A DNA stretch of 47,449 nucleotides from Xanthobacteraceae bacterium (lineage in GTDB: Bacteria; Pseudomonadota; Alphaproteobacteria; Rhizobiales; Xanthobacteraceae): assembly GCA_030037065.1 (NCBI GenBank), contig JASHRW010000189.1, positions 1 to 47,449 on the forward strand, in the 5' to 3' direction. Positions 24,708 to 33,577 of this stretch are shown here, piece by piece. Below the pieces are notes generated by a model. That model ran no database searches. It was given only the letters and a program-made list of their open reading frames with translations, and was not told the DNA's origin. Position numbers and translations under genes: made by a program. The stretch's first letter is position 1; the number at the start of each line of letters is the position of its first letter.

Positions 24708-25964
24708 GTGAGCTTCTGCCGCGATTGCCTTGCCGACGCTCCCCCGCACGCAACACGCTGCGCCGCCTGCGGTTCACCGCGTGTGTTGCGCCACGACGAG
24801 ATCGTCAGCCTTTACATCGCGCATATCGATTGCGACGCGTTTTATGCCACGATCGAAAAACGTGATGATCCGGCGCTCGCCGCCGAGCCGGTCATCGTCG
24901 GCGGCGGCAAGCGCGGTGTAGTCGCCGCAGCCTGTTACGTCGCCCGCACGTTCGGGGTGAGATCGGCGATGCCGATGTTCGAGGCTTTACGGCTTTGCCC
25001 GCACGCCAAGGTCATTAGACCCAATATGGAAAAATACGCACGCGTTGGCCGCGAGGTCCGCCGCATGATGCTGGCGCTCACGCCGCTGGTCGAACCGCTG
25101 TCGATCGACGAGGCCTTCCTCGATCTTTCCGGCACCGAGCGGCTGCACGGGATGACACCCGCCAAAGCGCTGGCGCGGTTTGCCAGCCAGGTCGAAAAAA
25201 ATGTTGGCATTACCGTCTCGATCGGATTATCCGCCAACAAATTCCTTGCCAAGATCGCCTCCGACCTAGACAAGCCGCGCGGTTTTGCGGTGCTTGGACC
25301 AGCCCAGGCGCAAGCATTCCTGGCGCCGAAGCCCGTCAGTTTCATTTTCGGCGTTGGCAAGGCCAGCGCCGCCCGATTTGCCCGCGACGGAATTCAACGC
25401 ATCGCCGACCTGCAAAAAACGAGCGAGACCGAACTCGCGCGCCGCTACGGCGAGGAAGGACGCCGCCTGGCGCGCCTTGCCCGCGGCATCGATGAACGAA
25501 GGGTCAGCCCGGACCGGGAAACCAAGAGCGTCTCGTCGGAAACCACGTTCGAACTGGATATTTCCGACTTCCGCGCGCTCGAGCGCATTCTCTGGGAGCA
25601 GACGGAAGAAGTCTCGGCACGGCTGAAGGCCAAGGAACTGGCGGGCTCAACGGTGACATTGAAGCTTAAGACCGCGGATTTTCGCATTCGCACGCGCGCC
25701 CGCTCGCTGCCAGCGCCGACCCAACTCGCCGGCCGCATTTTCGCGGCGGCTCGCGACCTCTTGCAGCGAGAGGCCAACGGCACGCGCTTCCGCCTTCTTG
25801 GCGTTGGCTTAAGTGCGCTTGCCGCCGCCAACAAAGCAGATCCGGCCGATTTGGTCGATGGCCGCGCCGCCGAGGCCGAATATGCCGTCGACCGCGTGCG
25901 CGCGCGCTTCGGCGATGGCGCCGTGATCAGAGGACTTACTTTCGAGAGGCCGGAGGAGTGCTGA
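24708..25964 (+). CDS. dinB: DNA polymerase IV with N-terminal zinc ribbon
   Basis: Y-family translesion polymerase. 418 residues from GTG 24708. Residues 1-30 form a C4 ribbon (C4, C7, C18, C21: FCRDCL...[10 protein letters not shown]) not found in E. coli DinB but seen in the Hyphomicrobiales form. The palm carries DCDAFYA (Asp41, Asp43) and [26 protein letters not shown] and [20 protein letters not shown] are standard fingers and thumb elements. A little-finger domain with [11 protein letters not shown] follows. The region before the start is a small 13-base near-duplication (GTGAGCTTCCGCC, GTGAGCTTCTGCC). No LexA-type site was identified. Confidence 0.95.
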   Translation: MSFCRDCLADAPPHATRCAACGSPRVLRHDEIVSLYIAHIDCDAFYATIEKRDDPALAAEPVIVGGGKRGVVAAACYVARTFGVRSAMPMFEALRLCPHAKVIRPNMEKYARVGREVRRMMLALTPLVEPLSIDEAFLDLSGTERLHGMTPAKALARFASQVEKNVGITVSIGLSANKFLAKIASDLDKPRGFAVLGPAQAQAFLAPKPVSFIFGVGKASAARFARDGIQRIADLQKTSETELARRYGEEGRRLARLARGIDERRVSPDRETKSVSSETTFELDISDFRALERILWEQTEEVSARLKAKELAGSTVTLKLKTADFRIRTRARSLPAPTQLAGRIFAAARDLLQREANGTRFRLLGVGLSALAAANKADPADLVDGRAAEAEYAVDRVRARFGDGAVIRGLTFERPEEC

Positions 25965-25988
25965 GCCGCCTTGCCGGCAAAGCTTACC

Positions 25989-26843
25989 TCACGGACAGGG
26001 TTTTATCTTCTTGAGTTCAAGCGAGACGAGTTTTCCGCTCACCACAAAGTCGTTGTAATCCAGCGTGAGCGCGCGCGAAATGCCGTTATCGTAAAGCTCG
26101 AAGCCGATCGCGTAATCCGGCGTCTGCTCGCCGCTTTCCGCCGCTTTGTTCTTGGCAAAATAGCTGATCGTCACCGGCCACCGTGGCACGTTGGCGAGCT
26201 TCGGCTGATGGGCCGCCGCGTCGTCGTGCTGGCGCTGGCCAGGGGCAATTTTGCGACCGATTACAGTCAGCGTGTTGAAGACTTTGTCGCCGGTCTCGGA
26301 TCCGTCATAAACCGGAAACGAAAGAATGGTCTTGCCGGCGCGCGCCGCCTCGATGGCCCGCACCATGTGCTGGGTCGGAAACACCAGGTCGGGCTCAAGG
26401 TCGAGAGCTTTGTGATCCGGCTTACGCAAATCGACTTCCGTCTTCTCGGCCTCGTGCTCGGCATGGCCTTCCACCGAATTGACCAGATTCTGGTCGACAA
26501 AATTCTCCGAGGTAAATTTGAAGTTCTTGCCGGCGGCGTCTTCCCACGTAGTCGAGCGTAGGTCGCTGGTCGATACTTTGCCTTCGCTGCTGTCGAGTTC
26601 GGACAACTGCCGGAAAATGAGCGAATAACCGTCGCAGGCGTTGCCGCTGAAATCGTAAAGGATGCGCCCGCGCACGCCGACGATTTGCGAGTTGCCGCGG
26701 GTTTGCGCCAGCGAAAGATCGTAGATCGCCCGGTGCGGGACCAATACGATCGGCGCTTGCGGCGCCTGTTGCGCACCCGCCGCTACAGAGGAGGCGATGA
26801 GCATCAATGTGCAGACAAGAAGCCCGGCGCGTCCCGCGATCAT
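25989..26843 (-). CDS. eipB: cell envelope integrity protein EipB (DUF1849)
   Basis: Periplasmic beta-spiral protein needed for envelope integrity in Brucella. 284 residues with a signal peptide (MIAGRAGLLVCTLMLIASSV, cleavage after AAGA). Family marks: VPHRAIYDLSLA, GRILYDFSGNACDGYSLIFR, FKFTSENFVD, and a C-terminal KKIKPCP. Cys70 and Cys283 match the pair that forms the EipB disulfide. ATG 26843 was chosen over an upstream start because it begins the signal. It is monocistronic and divergent from the RidA gene across 232 bases; the 3' end meets dinB. Confidence 0.9.
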   Translation of the reverse strand: MIAGRAGLLVCTLMLIASSVAAGAQQAPQAPIVLVPHRAIYDLSLAQTRGNSQIVGVRGRILYDFSGNACDGYSLIFRQLSELDSSEGKVSTSDLRSTTWEDAAGKNFKFTSENFVDQNLVNSVEGHAEHEAEKTEVDLRKPDHKALDLEPDLVFPTQHMVRAIEAARAGKTILSFPVYDGSETGDKVFNTLTVIGRKIAPGQRQHDDAAAHQPKLANVPRWPVTISYFAKNKAAESGEQTPDYAIGFELYDNGISRALTLDYNDFVVSGKLVSLELKKIKPCP

Positions 26844-27075
26844 GCGATTCAATGTCAAGAATCTCTCTCGTTTTAATGCTATTGCGAGCGAACCGGCCAA
26901 TCCCGCCACTTATTTCGCGCCCAGGCGCTTTTCACCGCTTCAATTGCGGCGAAGATAGGGACCGGTCCATGAACGGGCAACCGCGGTTGGCGCAAACCCC
27001 GCTTGCGCGGCAGCGCGCTATCGGCAAAGTAAATGCCACCGGAATTTGCCCGCCGGGGAACGTCGGAGACAGAAA

Positions 27076-27543
27076 ATGGCCGGTACTGTCGAAAGCAAAT
27101 TGCAGGGCCTGGGCGTCGCGCTCAAACAGGCACCGGCCCCGGTCGCCAACTACGTGCCGTGCGTGCGCACCGGCAATCTGCTCATGGTATCCGGCCAACT
27201 GTGCTTCGACGATGACGGCAAGCTTGCCGCCCAGGGTCAACTCGGCGGCGGCGTCTCGATCGAAGACGGACAGAAAGCGGCACGCGCCTGTGCGGTCAAC
27301 CTGTTGGCTCAAGTCAAGGCTGCGATCGGCGATCTCGACAGGGTTGTGCGCGTGGTCCGCCTCGGCGGTTTCATCAATTCCGCGCCCGGCTTCCTCGACG
27401 GCCCGAAGGTCATGAACGGCGCCTCCGATCTGATGGTGGCGGCGTTCGGCGACAAGGGCAAGCACGCGCGTACGACCGTCGGCGTCGCCGCGCTGCCGGC
27501 CAATGCCACCGTCGAGGTCGAGGGCCTGTTCGAAGTCTCGTAA
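27076..27543 (+). CDS. RidA (YjgF/YER057c/UK114) family protein
   Basis: 155-residue member of the RidA superfamily of the longer YjgH-like branch. True RidA hydrolyses reactive enamine/imine intermediates made by PLP enzymes; members of this branch often lack the catalytic Arg, so activity is uncertain. Features: LVSGQLCFDD-type strand, GGGVSIEDGQKAARACAVNL, RVVRLGGFINSAPGFLDGPK, HARTTVGVAALPANATVEVE. GGAGA before the ATG supports the start. It begins a four-gene plus-strand run (RidA, GDPD, acyltransferase-like, HIT) with gaps of four bases or overlaps at the first two junctions. Confidence 0.88.
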   Translation: MAGTVESKLQGLGVALKQAPAPVANYVPCVRTGNLLMVSGQLCFDDDGKLAAQGQLGGGVSIEDGQKAARACAVNLLAQVKAAIGDLDRVVRVVRLGGFINSAPGFLDGPKVMNGASDLMVAAFGDKGKHARTTVGVAALPANATVEVEGLFEVS

Positions 27544-27547
27544 GACC

Positions 27548-28297
27548 GTGCCGACCTCGCTCGACTGGCTCACTGCTCGGCCTATCGCCCATCGCGGACT
27601 GCATAACATCGCCCGCGGCCTTATCGAAAATACCGCCGGCGCCGTGCGCGCGGCGATTGGCGCCAATTACGGCATCGAGGTCGACGTGCAGGTATCCCGC
27701 GACGGCGAAGCCATGGTGCACCATGACGACGTGCTCGGCCGACTGACCGAAGGCGAAGGCCGGCTTGATCAATTCACCGCCGCCGAGCTTAAGCGCGTCC
27801 CTTTTCGCGGCAGCGACGAGCACATGGTGACGCTCGGCGATCTGTGCGACCTTGTCGCCGGGCGCGTCACCATGCTCGTAGAATTGAAAAGCCGGTTCGA
27901 CGGTGACGGGCGGTTGCCACTACGGGTCGCAGCTTTGCTCGACCGCTATCATGGGCCGGTGGCGCCGATGTCGTTCGACCCGCGGCAACTCGCGTGGCTG
28001 CGGCAAAAGACCCCTCGTCTACCCCGCGGCCTTGTGGCTGCAAAATACCGGCCACATCCATATTGGGATCAGATGTCGGCCTGGATGCGCCATAGTATGG
28101 GCTACTTGCTGACGGCCTTGACGGCACGGCCGCAATTCGTGGCCTATGCGGTCGACGATTTGCCGGCGCTGGCGCCGTTCATAGCGCGGCATGCTTTTGG
28201 CCTGCCGCTGTTGACCTGGGCGGTTCGAACCGAGGCGGAGCGCCGCCTTGCCGAACGCTGGGCCGATCAGATGATATTCGAAGGCTTTCAGCCGTGA
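27548..28297 (+). CDS. glycerophosphodiester phosphodiesterase
   Basis: Hydrolyses glycerophosphodiesters to glycerol-3-phosphate and alcohol. TIM-barrel GDPD of 249 residues. Catalytic motif IAHRGLH (His15, Arg16) and metal-binding GIEVDVQ (Glu44, Asp46), followed by VHHDDVLGRLT (His58) and the metal-binding ELKS segment. No signal peptide, so cytoplasmic. GTG 27548 lies four bases after the RidA stop and begins the conserved reading; an earlier start would lie inside RidA. The stop overlaps the next gene start by GTGA. Confidence 0.92.
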   Translation: MPTSLDWLTARPIAHRGLHNIARGLIENTAGAVRAAIGANYGIEVDVQVSRDGEAMVHHDDVLGRLTEGEGRLDQFTAAELKRVPFRGSDEHMVTLGDLCDLVAGRVTMLVELKSRFDGDGRLPLRVAALLDRYHGPVAPMSFDPRQLAWLRQKTPRLPRGLVAAKYRPHPYWDQMSAWMRHSMGYLLTALTARPQFVAYAVDDLPALAPFIARHAFGLPLLTWAVRTEAERRLAERWADQMIFEGFQP

Positions 28298-29622
28298 GCG
28301 AAGTGCAGAAAAAGCCAATGACGGTACAGCCGGATACATGCGCGGAGGCAAGTAGCGAACTGCGCATCAAAGCTGTGAACTCCATCGGCGGAATTGCTCA
28401 AGCCACGTGGGATACGTGCGCGAACCCGGGCGCAAATCAATTGTCGCCCAACGGCGACAATGACCGTCCCGCTCCATCACTGCGCGACCACGCCAATACC
28501 GTCCCGCAGCTTCAGGATCCAGCTCAGGAGTCGGTCTATAACCCCTTTATATCGCACAGCTTCCTAGCGGCACTGGAAGAATCCAAATCGGTCGGCGGCC
28601 GCTCCGGCTGGCAGGTGCAGCATCTGCTCGTCGAGAGTGCAGACGGGACCCTCCTTGCCGCGGCGCCCTGCTACATCAAGAGCCACTCACGCGGCGAATA
28701 TGTTTTTGACCGCGGCTGGGCCGAAGCCTACGAGCGCGCGGGCGGCGCCTATTATCCGAAGCTGCAGGTTGCGGTGCCGTTCACGCCGGCAAGCGGACGC
28801 CGGCTTTTGGTCCGTCCTGGACGGCAAGCACCAGCGGTCCGCCAAGCACTGACGCACGGCCTGATCGAACTGTGCCGGCATGACGACGCATCGGGCGTTC
28901 ACGTGACTTTCGCCATCGAGCCGGAAGTTCACTTGCTCGGCGAACTCGGATTTTTGCAGCGCACCGACCAGCAGTTCCACTGGCAGAATCAGGGGTACGG
29001 TAGTTTCGACGACTTCCTCGGCGCACTCACCGCGCGCAAGCGCAAGACTATCCGCCGCGAACGGCATGACGCCGTGCAAAACGGCGTCAGCGTGCATTGG
29101 CTCACCGGCAGCGACCTCACCGAGGATGTTTGGGATGCCTTCTTTGCGTTCTACATGGAGACCGGTTCACGCAAATGGGGCCGGCCATACCTCACGCGCG
29201 AGTTCTATTCGCTGGTCGGCGAGAAGATGGCCGACCGCATCCTCCTGGTCATGGCCAAGCGCGCCGGGCGCTGGATCGCCGGCGCCATAAATTTTATCGG
29301 CTCGCATACCTTGTTCGGCCGCCACTGGGGCGCCATCGAGCACCACCCGTTTTTGCACTTCGAGCTGTGCTACTATCAGGCCATTGACTATGCGATCGTG
29401 CACAAGCTGCCTTCCGTCGAAGCCGGTGCCCAAGGCGAACACAAGATTTTCCGCGGTTACATGCCGCATACGACCTTTTCGGCCCATTACATCGCCGATC
29501 CGGCGCTGCGGCGGGCGATCGCCGATTATCTGGTGCGTGAACGCGCCTATATGGCGGAAGTTGGCGCCGAGCTTGCCACCGCTGCGCCCTACCGCAAGGA
29601 TTTGGTGATCGGCCCGCAATGA
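28294..29622 (+). CDS. DUF482/FemAB-like acyltransferase, GNAT superfamily
   Basis: 442 residues with GTG start overlapping the previous stop. The body matches the DUF482 group annotated as peptidogalycan biosynthesis or GNAT N-acetyltransferase: NPFISHSFLAALEES, GWQVQHLLVE, APCYIKSHSRGEYVFDRGWA, YYPKLQVAVPFTP, ARKRKTIRRERHDAV, GRHWGAIEHHPFLHFELCYY and EAGAQGEHKIFRGYMP. The substrate is unknown. Between WDTCAN and YNPFISH is a polar, Pro/Asn-rich insertion of about 40 residues that looks disordered. It belongs to the RidA-GDPD-HIT run. Confidence 0.85.
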   Translation: MSEVQKKPMTVQPDTCAEASSELRIKAVNSIGGIAQATWDTCANPGANQLSPNGDNDRPAPSLRDHANTVPQLQDPAQESVYNPFISHSFLAALEESKSVGGRSGWQVQHLLVESADGTLLAAAPCYIKSHSRGEYVFDRGWAEAYERAGGAYYPKLQVAVPFTPASGRRLLVRPGRQAPAVRQALTHGLIELCRHDDASGVHVTFAIEPEVHLLGELGFLQRTDQQFHWQNQGYGSFDDFLGALTARKRKTIRRERHDAVQNGVSVHWLTGSDLTEDVWDAFFAFYMETGSRKWGRPYLTREFYSLVGEKMADRILLVMAKRAGRWIAGAINFIGSHTLFGRHWGAIEHHPFLHFELCYYQAIDYAIVHKLPSVEAGAQGEHKIFRGYMPHTTFSAHYIADPALRRAIADYLVRERAYMAEVGAELATAAPYRKDLVIGPQ

Positions 29623-29648
29623 CGGCCACGAAAGACGTGGAGAACACG

Positions 29649-30077
29649 ATGCCAAGCTACGATCCTAACAACATATTTGCCAAGATCCTGCGCGGCGAAT
29701 TGCCCGCCCACAAGGTGCACGAGGACGATAAGGCTTTTGCCTTTCTCGACATCATGCCGCGAGCACCGGGACATACGCTGGTGATTCCGAAGGCGCCGGC
29801 GCGCACGTTTCTCGATATTGATCCGGACGATCTCGCGCATCTCATCAAGGTGACGCAGATGATCGCGCGGGCGGCGGTGAAGGTTTTCGACGCCGATGGC
29901 CTCACCATCCAGCAGTTCAACGAGGCGGCCGGCGGCCAGGTTGTCTTTCACCTGCACGTCCACGTCATGCCGCGCAAAAACGGCGTGCCGCTCAAACCGC
30001 CGGCCAGCGTCAAGGAAGATCCCACGATTCTATCCGATCAAGCCTTGCGGCTTGCCGCCGCGCTCAAGGGAAAGTGA
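29649..30077 (+). CDS. HIT family nucleotide-binding protein
   Basis: Histidine-triad hydrolase of the HinT/adenosine phosphoramidase type. The triad is FHLHVHVMP (His101, His103, His105). Other family features are NNIFAKILRGELPAHKV, DIMPRAPGHTLVIPK and NEAAGGQVVFH. Starting at ATG 29649, which has GGAG upstream, the protein has 142 residues and begins MPSYDPNNIF as in relatives. ATG 29619, overlapping the previous stop as ATGA, would add ten residues. Cytoplasmic. Last gene of the run; it converges with popZ. Confidence 0.93.
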   Translation: MPSYDPNNIFAKILRGELPAHKVHEDDKAFAFLDIMPRAPGHTLVIPKAPARTFLDIDPDDLAHLIKVTQMIARAAVKVFDADGLTIQQFNEAAGGQVVFHLHVHVMPRKNGVPLKPPASVKEDPTILSDQALRLAAALKGK

Positions 30078-30096
30078 CGATGGCTGTGGATCGCGC

Positions 30097-30720
30097 TTAA
30101 CGCCCGCGCGAGACACGCTCGATTTCGGCGCGCACCAAGCGCTCGACCAAGCTGGGCAGATTCTCGTCCAGCCAGGATTTCAGCATCGGCCGCAGCATTT
30201 CGCGCACCAAATCCTCGAGCGTGCGGGCGTTGTGCACCAGAACGGTCTGCGCCAGCGTGTTGAACGCTGAATCGACAGCCGCGCTGGTTTCATGCGAGAT
30301 CAGCGGTGCCGGCGGCTCCCGGATCGCGCGCGGCGCGGGCTTCTCGGCGTCCTCGTCGAAGCTCACATCGGAGCTGCCGTCAATGGTGCGAAATTGCGGT
30401 ACCGGATCCGGCATAGGACGCGGCACCGGCGCCGTCATCGATTCGGTAAGTTCGAGAATGTCGGCGGGCGGCTCATTCGCCTCGATGTTCTCAATCGCGG
30501 GCTGGGCGACCACTTCCGCGACGGGGTTCGGCTTGGGCGCAGCGGGAGCAACTGCCTCGATCGGTGGAGGTACGTCAGGCGCTCCCGCCGAGGCGACCGG
30601 CTTGGCGGCTTCCGGCGCCTGTGGCGGCGATTTGCCTGCATCGTCGTCGGCAATAATACGGCGAATGGAGGCAAGTATCTCCTCCATCGACGGTTCGTTG
30701 GCTTTCGCCGGCTGCGTCAT
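30097..30720 (-). CDS. popZ: polar organizing protein PopZ (DUF2497)
   Basis: Self-assembling pole scaffold that captures ParB-bound origins and cell-cycle factors. 207 residues from ATG 30720 (GGGGA upstream). The three parts of PopZ are visible: N-terminal binding helix EPSMEEILASIRRIIADDD (9-27), a long acidic, proline-rich disordered linker (about 30-130), and the C-terminal oligomerisation helices SAFNTLAQTVLVHNARTLED and EMLRPMLKSWLDENLPSLVE. A TTG further up adds 15 residues and is less likely. A canonical CtrA site lies 150 bases upstream at 30871. Confidence 0.93.
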   Translation of the reverse strand: MTQPAKANEPSMEEILASIRRIIADDDAGKSPPQAPEAAKPVASAGAPDVPPPIEAVAPAAPKPNPVAEVVAQPAIENIEANEPPADILELTESMTAPVPRPMPDPVPQFRTIDGSSDVSFDEDAEKPAPRAIREPPAPLISHETSAAVDSAFNTLAQTVLVHNARTLEDLVREMLRPMLKSWLDENLPSLVERLVRAEIERVSRGR

Positions 30721-30870
30721 GCCTGCATCCCCGCTGGCTGCCGCCGGAGCGTCCGTAATACTCAAGCCCTTACGCTCACGACGTTGTCACCCTCTCTCTG
30801 CCGTTCGTGGTCCTCTTTTTCGCACCTGCGAATCAGACGAATCACGGGAGTCAACTATGCAGCGCCGCCG

Positions 30871-30885
30871 TTAAGTTGTCGTTAA
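30871..30885 (-). promoter_or_regulatory. CtrA box upstream of popZ (TTAA-N7-TTAA)
   Basis: The minus strand reads TTAACGACAACTTAAC. That is a perfect TTAA-N7-TTAA with C after each half, the consensus CtrA binding site of alphaproteobacteria. It lies 150 bases upstream of the popZ start and in the correct orientation, and outside any gene (the tolC-like gene ends at 30953). The site implies cell-cycle control of popZ, which is inference. Confidence 0.7.
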
Positions 30886-30952
30886 GTATGTCATGCCCGA
30901 ACCCGAACGCAAGGGAGCGTTGCAACACACACCTACAGGCGTGAGCGCCAAA

Positions 30953-32380
30953 TTATCTGCCGTCGGGCGTTCGCAGACCGAACCACGCATCGCGTACCTG
31001 CTGATAATGGACCTGTGGATCATAGATTGGCACGTTAAGGCCGAGATGCTGCATCGACAGCGCGCCGACAGCCGCGAGTAACGTATAGGATGCCACGACG
31101 CGATCGTGTTGGGCGGTCACCAGCGCGACCCTGGCATTGACCAGTTCCTGCTGCGCATTGAGCACGTCTAGCGTCGTGCGCTCGCCTACGCGCGCTTCCT
31201 CGCGCACGCCGTCGAGCGCAATCTCCGCCGCGTTGACTTGAGCAGTGGTCGCCTCGATTTGCGCCTTGGCGGCATCGAGTTGCCCCCAGCTTTGCACCAC
31301 GGTGGCCCGCGCCTGGTCGCGAGTAACGTCAAGATTGAGGCGCTGCTGGCCGAGCGTTTCCTTCGACTGGCGGATGGCTGAATATTCGCCGCCGCCCTGG
31401 TAGAGCGGGATCGTCAGTTGGCCGCCGACCGAAGCCAGGAATTCCCTGCCGACGTTGTATTCCGGATCCCAGTTCTGGGATGCGCTGGCGGTCAGCGCCA
31501 AGTTCGGATAGAGCGCCCCTTCGTTGATCTTGACGGCGAGTACAGCAATATCGACACCATACATCGCTGCCAGCACGGACGGACTCTGCTGCTCGCCCTC
31601 GGCGACGGCGCCATTGAGCGTCGCTGGCGAGAAACGATCGACCGGAACGCCGGGCGCGAGTTTGCCCGGCGCGACACCGATGACGCGGCGGTAGTTGCCT
31701 ACCGAAGTCACGTAGTTCGACTGCGCACCGAGCAACGAAGATCGGCCGGCGGCAAGGCGCGACTCCGCCTGCGCTATGTCGGTGCGCGTCACCTCGCCGA
31801 CGCTGTAACGGTCGCGGGTCTGCTTCAACTGCTCGGTGAGAACTTCGACATTACGCCGGTTGAGTTCGAGGATCGCTTCGTCGCGCAGCAAATTCATGTA
31901 GGCAGTAGCCGCATCGAGCAGCACCTGCTGCTCGGTCACGCGCAAGGTTTCCCGCGCGCCCATCACCTGGCTTTCAGCCTGACGGACTTTATTCGCGGTC
32001 TGCAACCCGTTGTACAGAGTCTGCGTCGCGACGGCTCCGACCCCGCGCGACGTAAATGGTATGGAGGTCGTCGTGGCGCCGGAAATATTGTTGCCGGTCG
32101 GCGTGTAGGTAAACGACTGAGTATCGGCGTAATTTTCACCGCCATTGGCCGTAATGCTGAGCTTTGGGCGATAGCCGGACAATGCCTCCGGAACGTTCTC
32201 GTCGGTGGCCCGCAACGCCGCTCGTTGCGCATTAAGCGAAGGATTGTTTTCGTAGGCCTGCACCAAAGCCCATTCGAGCGTATCGGCCGCCGCGGCGCTG
32301 CCGGCGATGGCAAGAGCGACGACGGACAGAGCGAGGCTGCCCACAGGCAAGACAAACGCCCGCAGCTTGCTGCTACGCAT
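30953..32380 (-). CDS. tolC: TolC family outer membrane efflux channel
   Basis: 475 residues with signal peptide (MRSSKLRAFVLPVGSLALSV, cleavage after SAAAA). Two OEP repeats: the first TLEWALVQAYENNPSLNAQRA, the second RIT-like DVTRDQARATVVQSWGQLDA, with coiled-coil helices typical of the tunnel. TolC-type signatures include YSVGEVTRTDIAQAE, EARVGERTTLDVLNAQQEL and PLYQGGGEYSAIRQSKETLG. It acts as the outer-membrane exit of type I secretion or RND efflux; no inner-membrane partner is beside it. ATG 32401 is an alternative start. Downstream of the PCMT-like gene, 239 bases apart, same strand. Confidence 0.93.
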   Translation of the reverse strand: MRSSKLRAFVLPVGSLALSVVALAIAGSAAAADTLEWALVQAYENNPSLNAQRAALRATDENVPEALSGYRPKLSITANGGENYADTQSFTYTPTGNNISGATTTSIPFTSRGVGAVATQTLYNGLQTANKVRQAESQVMGARETLRVTEQQVLLDAATAYMNLLRDEAILELNRRNVEVLTEQLKQTRDRYSVGEVTRTDIAQAESRLAAGRSSLLGAQSNYVTSVGNYRRVIGVAPGKLAPGVPVDRFSPATLNGAVAEGEQQSPSVLAAMYGVDIAVLAVKINEGALYPNLALTASASQNWDPEYNVGREFLASVGGQLTIPLYQGGGEYSAIRQSKETLGQQRLNLDVTRDQARATVVQSWGQLDAAKAQIEATTAQVNAAEIALDGVREEARVGERTTLDVLNAQQELVNARVALVTAQHDRVVASYTLLAAVGALSMQHLGLNVPIYDPQVHYQQVRDAWFGLRTPDGR

Positions 32381-32619
32381 GACCCACCGCTGCCCCGCCA
32401 TTCCGATCGCGTGCGGACGCAATCGGGATAAGCACCAGCCCCCCAGCCGCCGGTTTGGCGACAGAGCTGAACGAGCGACATTAGGCGGCTGTGGAATGCC
32501 GTGAAACCCCTAGCGTGTAGGCTCGATACAGATTTCTCGGCATTGGCGCATCTGCGCCACAGGTGGCCCGCATAAACGCGTGTTAATGTCCGGAGTCGGG
32601 GCCGGTACGAGCGGATTCG

Positions 32620-33273
32620 CTAGAACGCGAAAGCCGGCGGTGCCACGAAGCCGGGAAGCACCGGCGCGGCCGCATCGAAAATGGGCCGGCCAACGAGGCG
32701 GCCCTCGGCAAGGCGGAACATCATCGCCTTAGCGGCCGGCGGGCGGCCTAAAATGCAGGCAAGCCGCCCGCTCGGCTTCAACTGTCCACCAACCCTCTCC
32801 GGCACAATCTCGGTGGCACCGTTGAGCAGAATAAAGTCGTATGGCGCGGCCGCCGGCCAGCCCTCGGCCAGCCGCCCGGTCGCAACCACCACATTGGCTG
32901 CACCACAAGCGGTCAGCGCTTCCTTCGCGCTCCCAGCCAGCTGCGCATCATCCTCCAGCGCCACAATCGAGCCTGCCAGCCGCGCCAGCACGGCCGACGA
33001 ATAGCCCAGCCCGCAGCCGACATCGAGCACATGATCGTCGGGCTGGACGTGCCCCGCCTGGATGAGCTTGGCGAACACCATCGGCTTAAGCATCGAGCGG
33101 CCTTTGGCGATCTCGAGATCGCTGTCCAGATAGGCTTGCTCCGCCAGCGCGGGCGGGACGAAACGCTCGCGCGGCACCTCCAGCATGGCGGCGATCAAAT
33201 CGGAATTGTGGACATCGGCGGTGCGAACCTGCCCGTCCACCATCATGCGGCGTGCGGCGGCACTGTCGAACAT
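32620..33273 (-). CDS. PCMT-family methyltransferase (protein-L-isoaspartate O-methyltransferase-like)
   Basis: 217 residues from ATG 33273; ATG 33288 would add five. Rossmann SAM-binding domain with motif I HVLDVGCGLGYSSAVLARL and a following acidic VALEDD. The N-terminal part reads ARRMMVDGQVRTADV and RERFVPP, as in the Hyphomicrobiales paralogue. True PCMT carries a T-I-S-x-P-type substrate motif; here the corresponding segment is KGRSMLKPMVFAKLIQ, so the isoaspartyl repair function is doubtful. Upstream of the TolC-type gene on the same strand, a pairing retained in the order. Confidence 0.85.
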   Translation of the reverse strand: MFDSAAARRMMVDGQVRTADVHNSDLIAAMLEVPRERFVPPALAEQAYLDSDLEIAKGRSMLKPMVFAKLIQAGHVQPDDHVLDVGCGLGYSSAVLARLAGSIVALEDDAQLAGSAKEALTACGAANVVVATGRLAEGWPAAAPYDFILLNGATEIVPERVGGQLKPSGRLACILGRPPAAKAMMFRLAEGRLVGRPIFDAAAPVLPGFVAPPAFAF

Positions 33274-33503
33274 ACCTTCGATCCCCATTTTGAAATGCCT
33301 CGGGTTGTGCGGCACGGCTCGGCAAAACGCAAGCGCAAGCCGGAACATGAATCGGAGCCCCAAACGCCCGACGCGAACGAGGACTTCACAGCTTTTTGGC
33401 GTGGCTGGTGAATTTTCCGGCTCGATGTTGCCGGACCGCGGGCCTTCCTCTATAGAGCCACCTCACCGGCGTCGCCGAGGCACAGCACTGGTAAGCCGGT
33501 CAT

Positions 33504-33577
33504 GGCCACGTGGCGGAGTGGTTACGCAACGGTCTGCAAAACCGTGTACCCCGGTTCAATTCCGGGCGTGGCCTCCA
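33504..33577 (+). tRNA. tRNA-Cys (GCA)
   Basis: Cloverleaf: acceptor GGCCACG/CGTGGCC, anticodon stem ACGGT/ACCGT around CTGCAAA (anticodon GCA), T-arm CCCGGTTCAATTCCGGG, discriminator T, encoded CCA. 74 nt. Confidence 0.97.
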
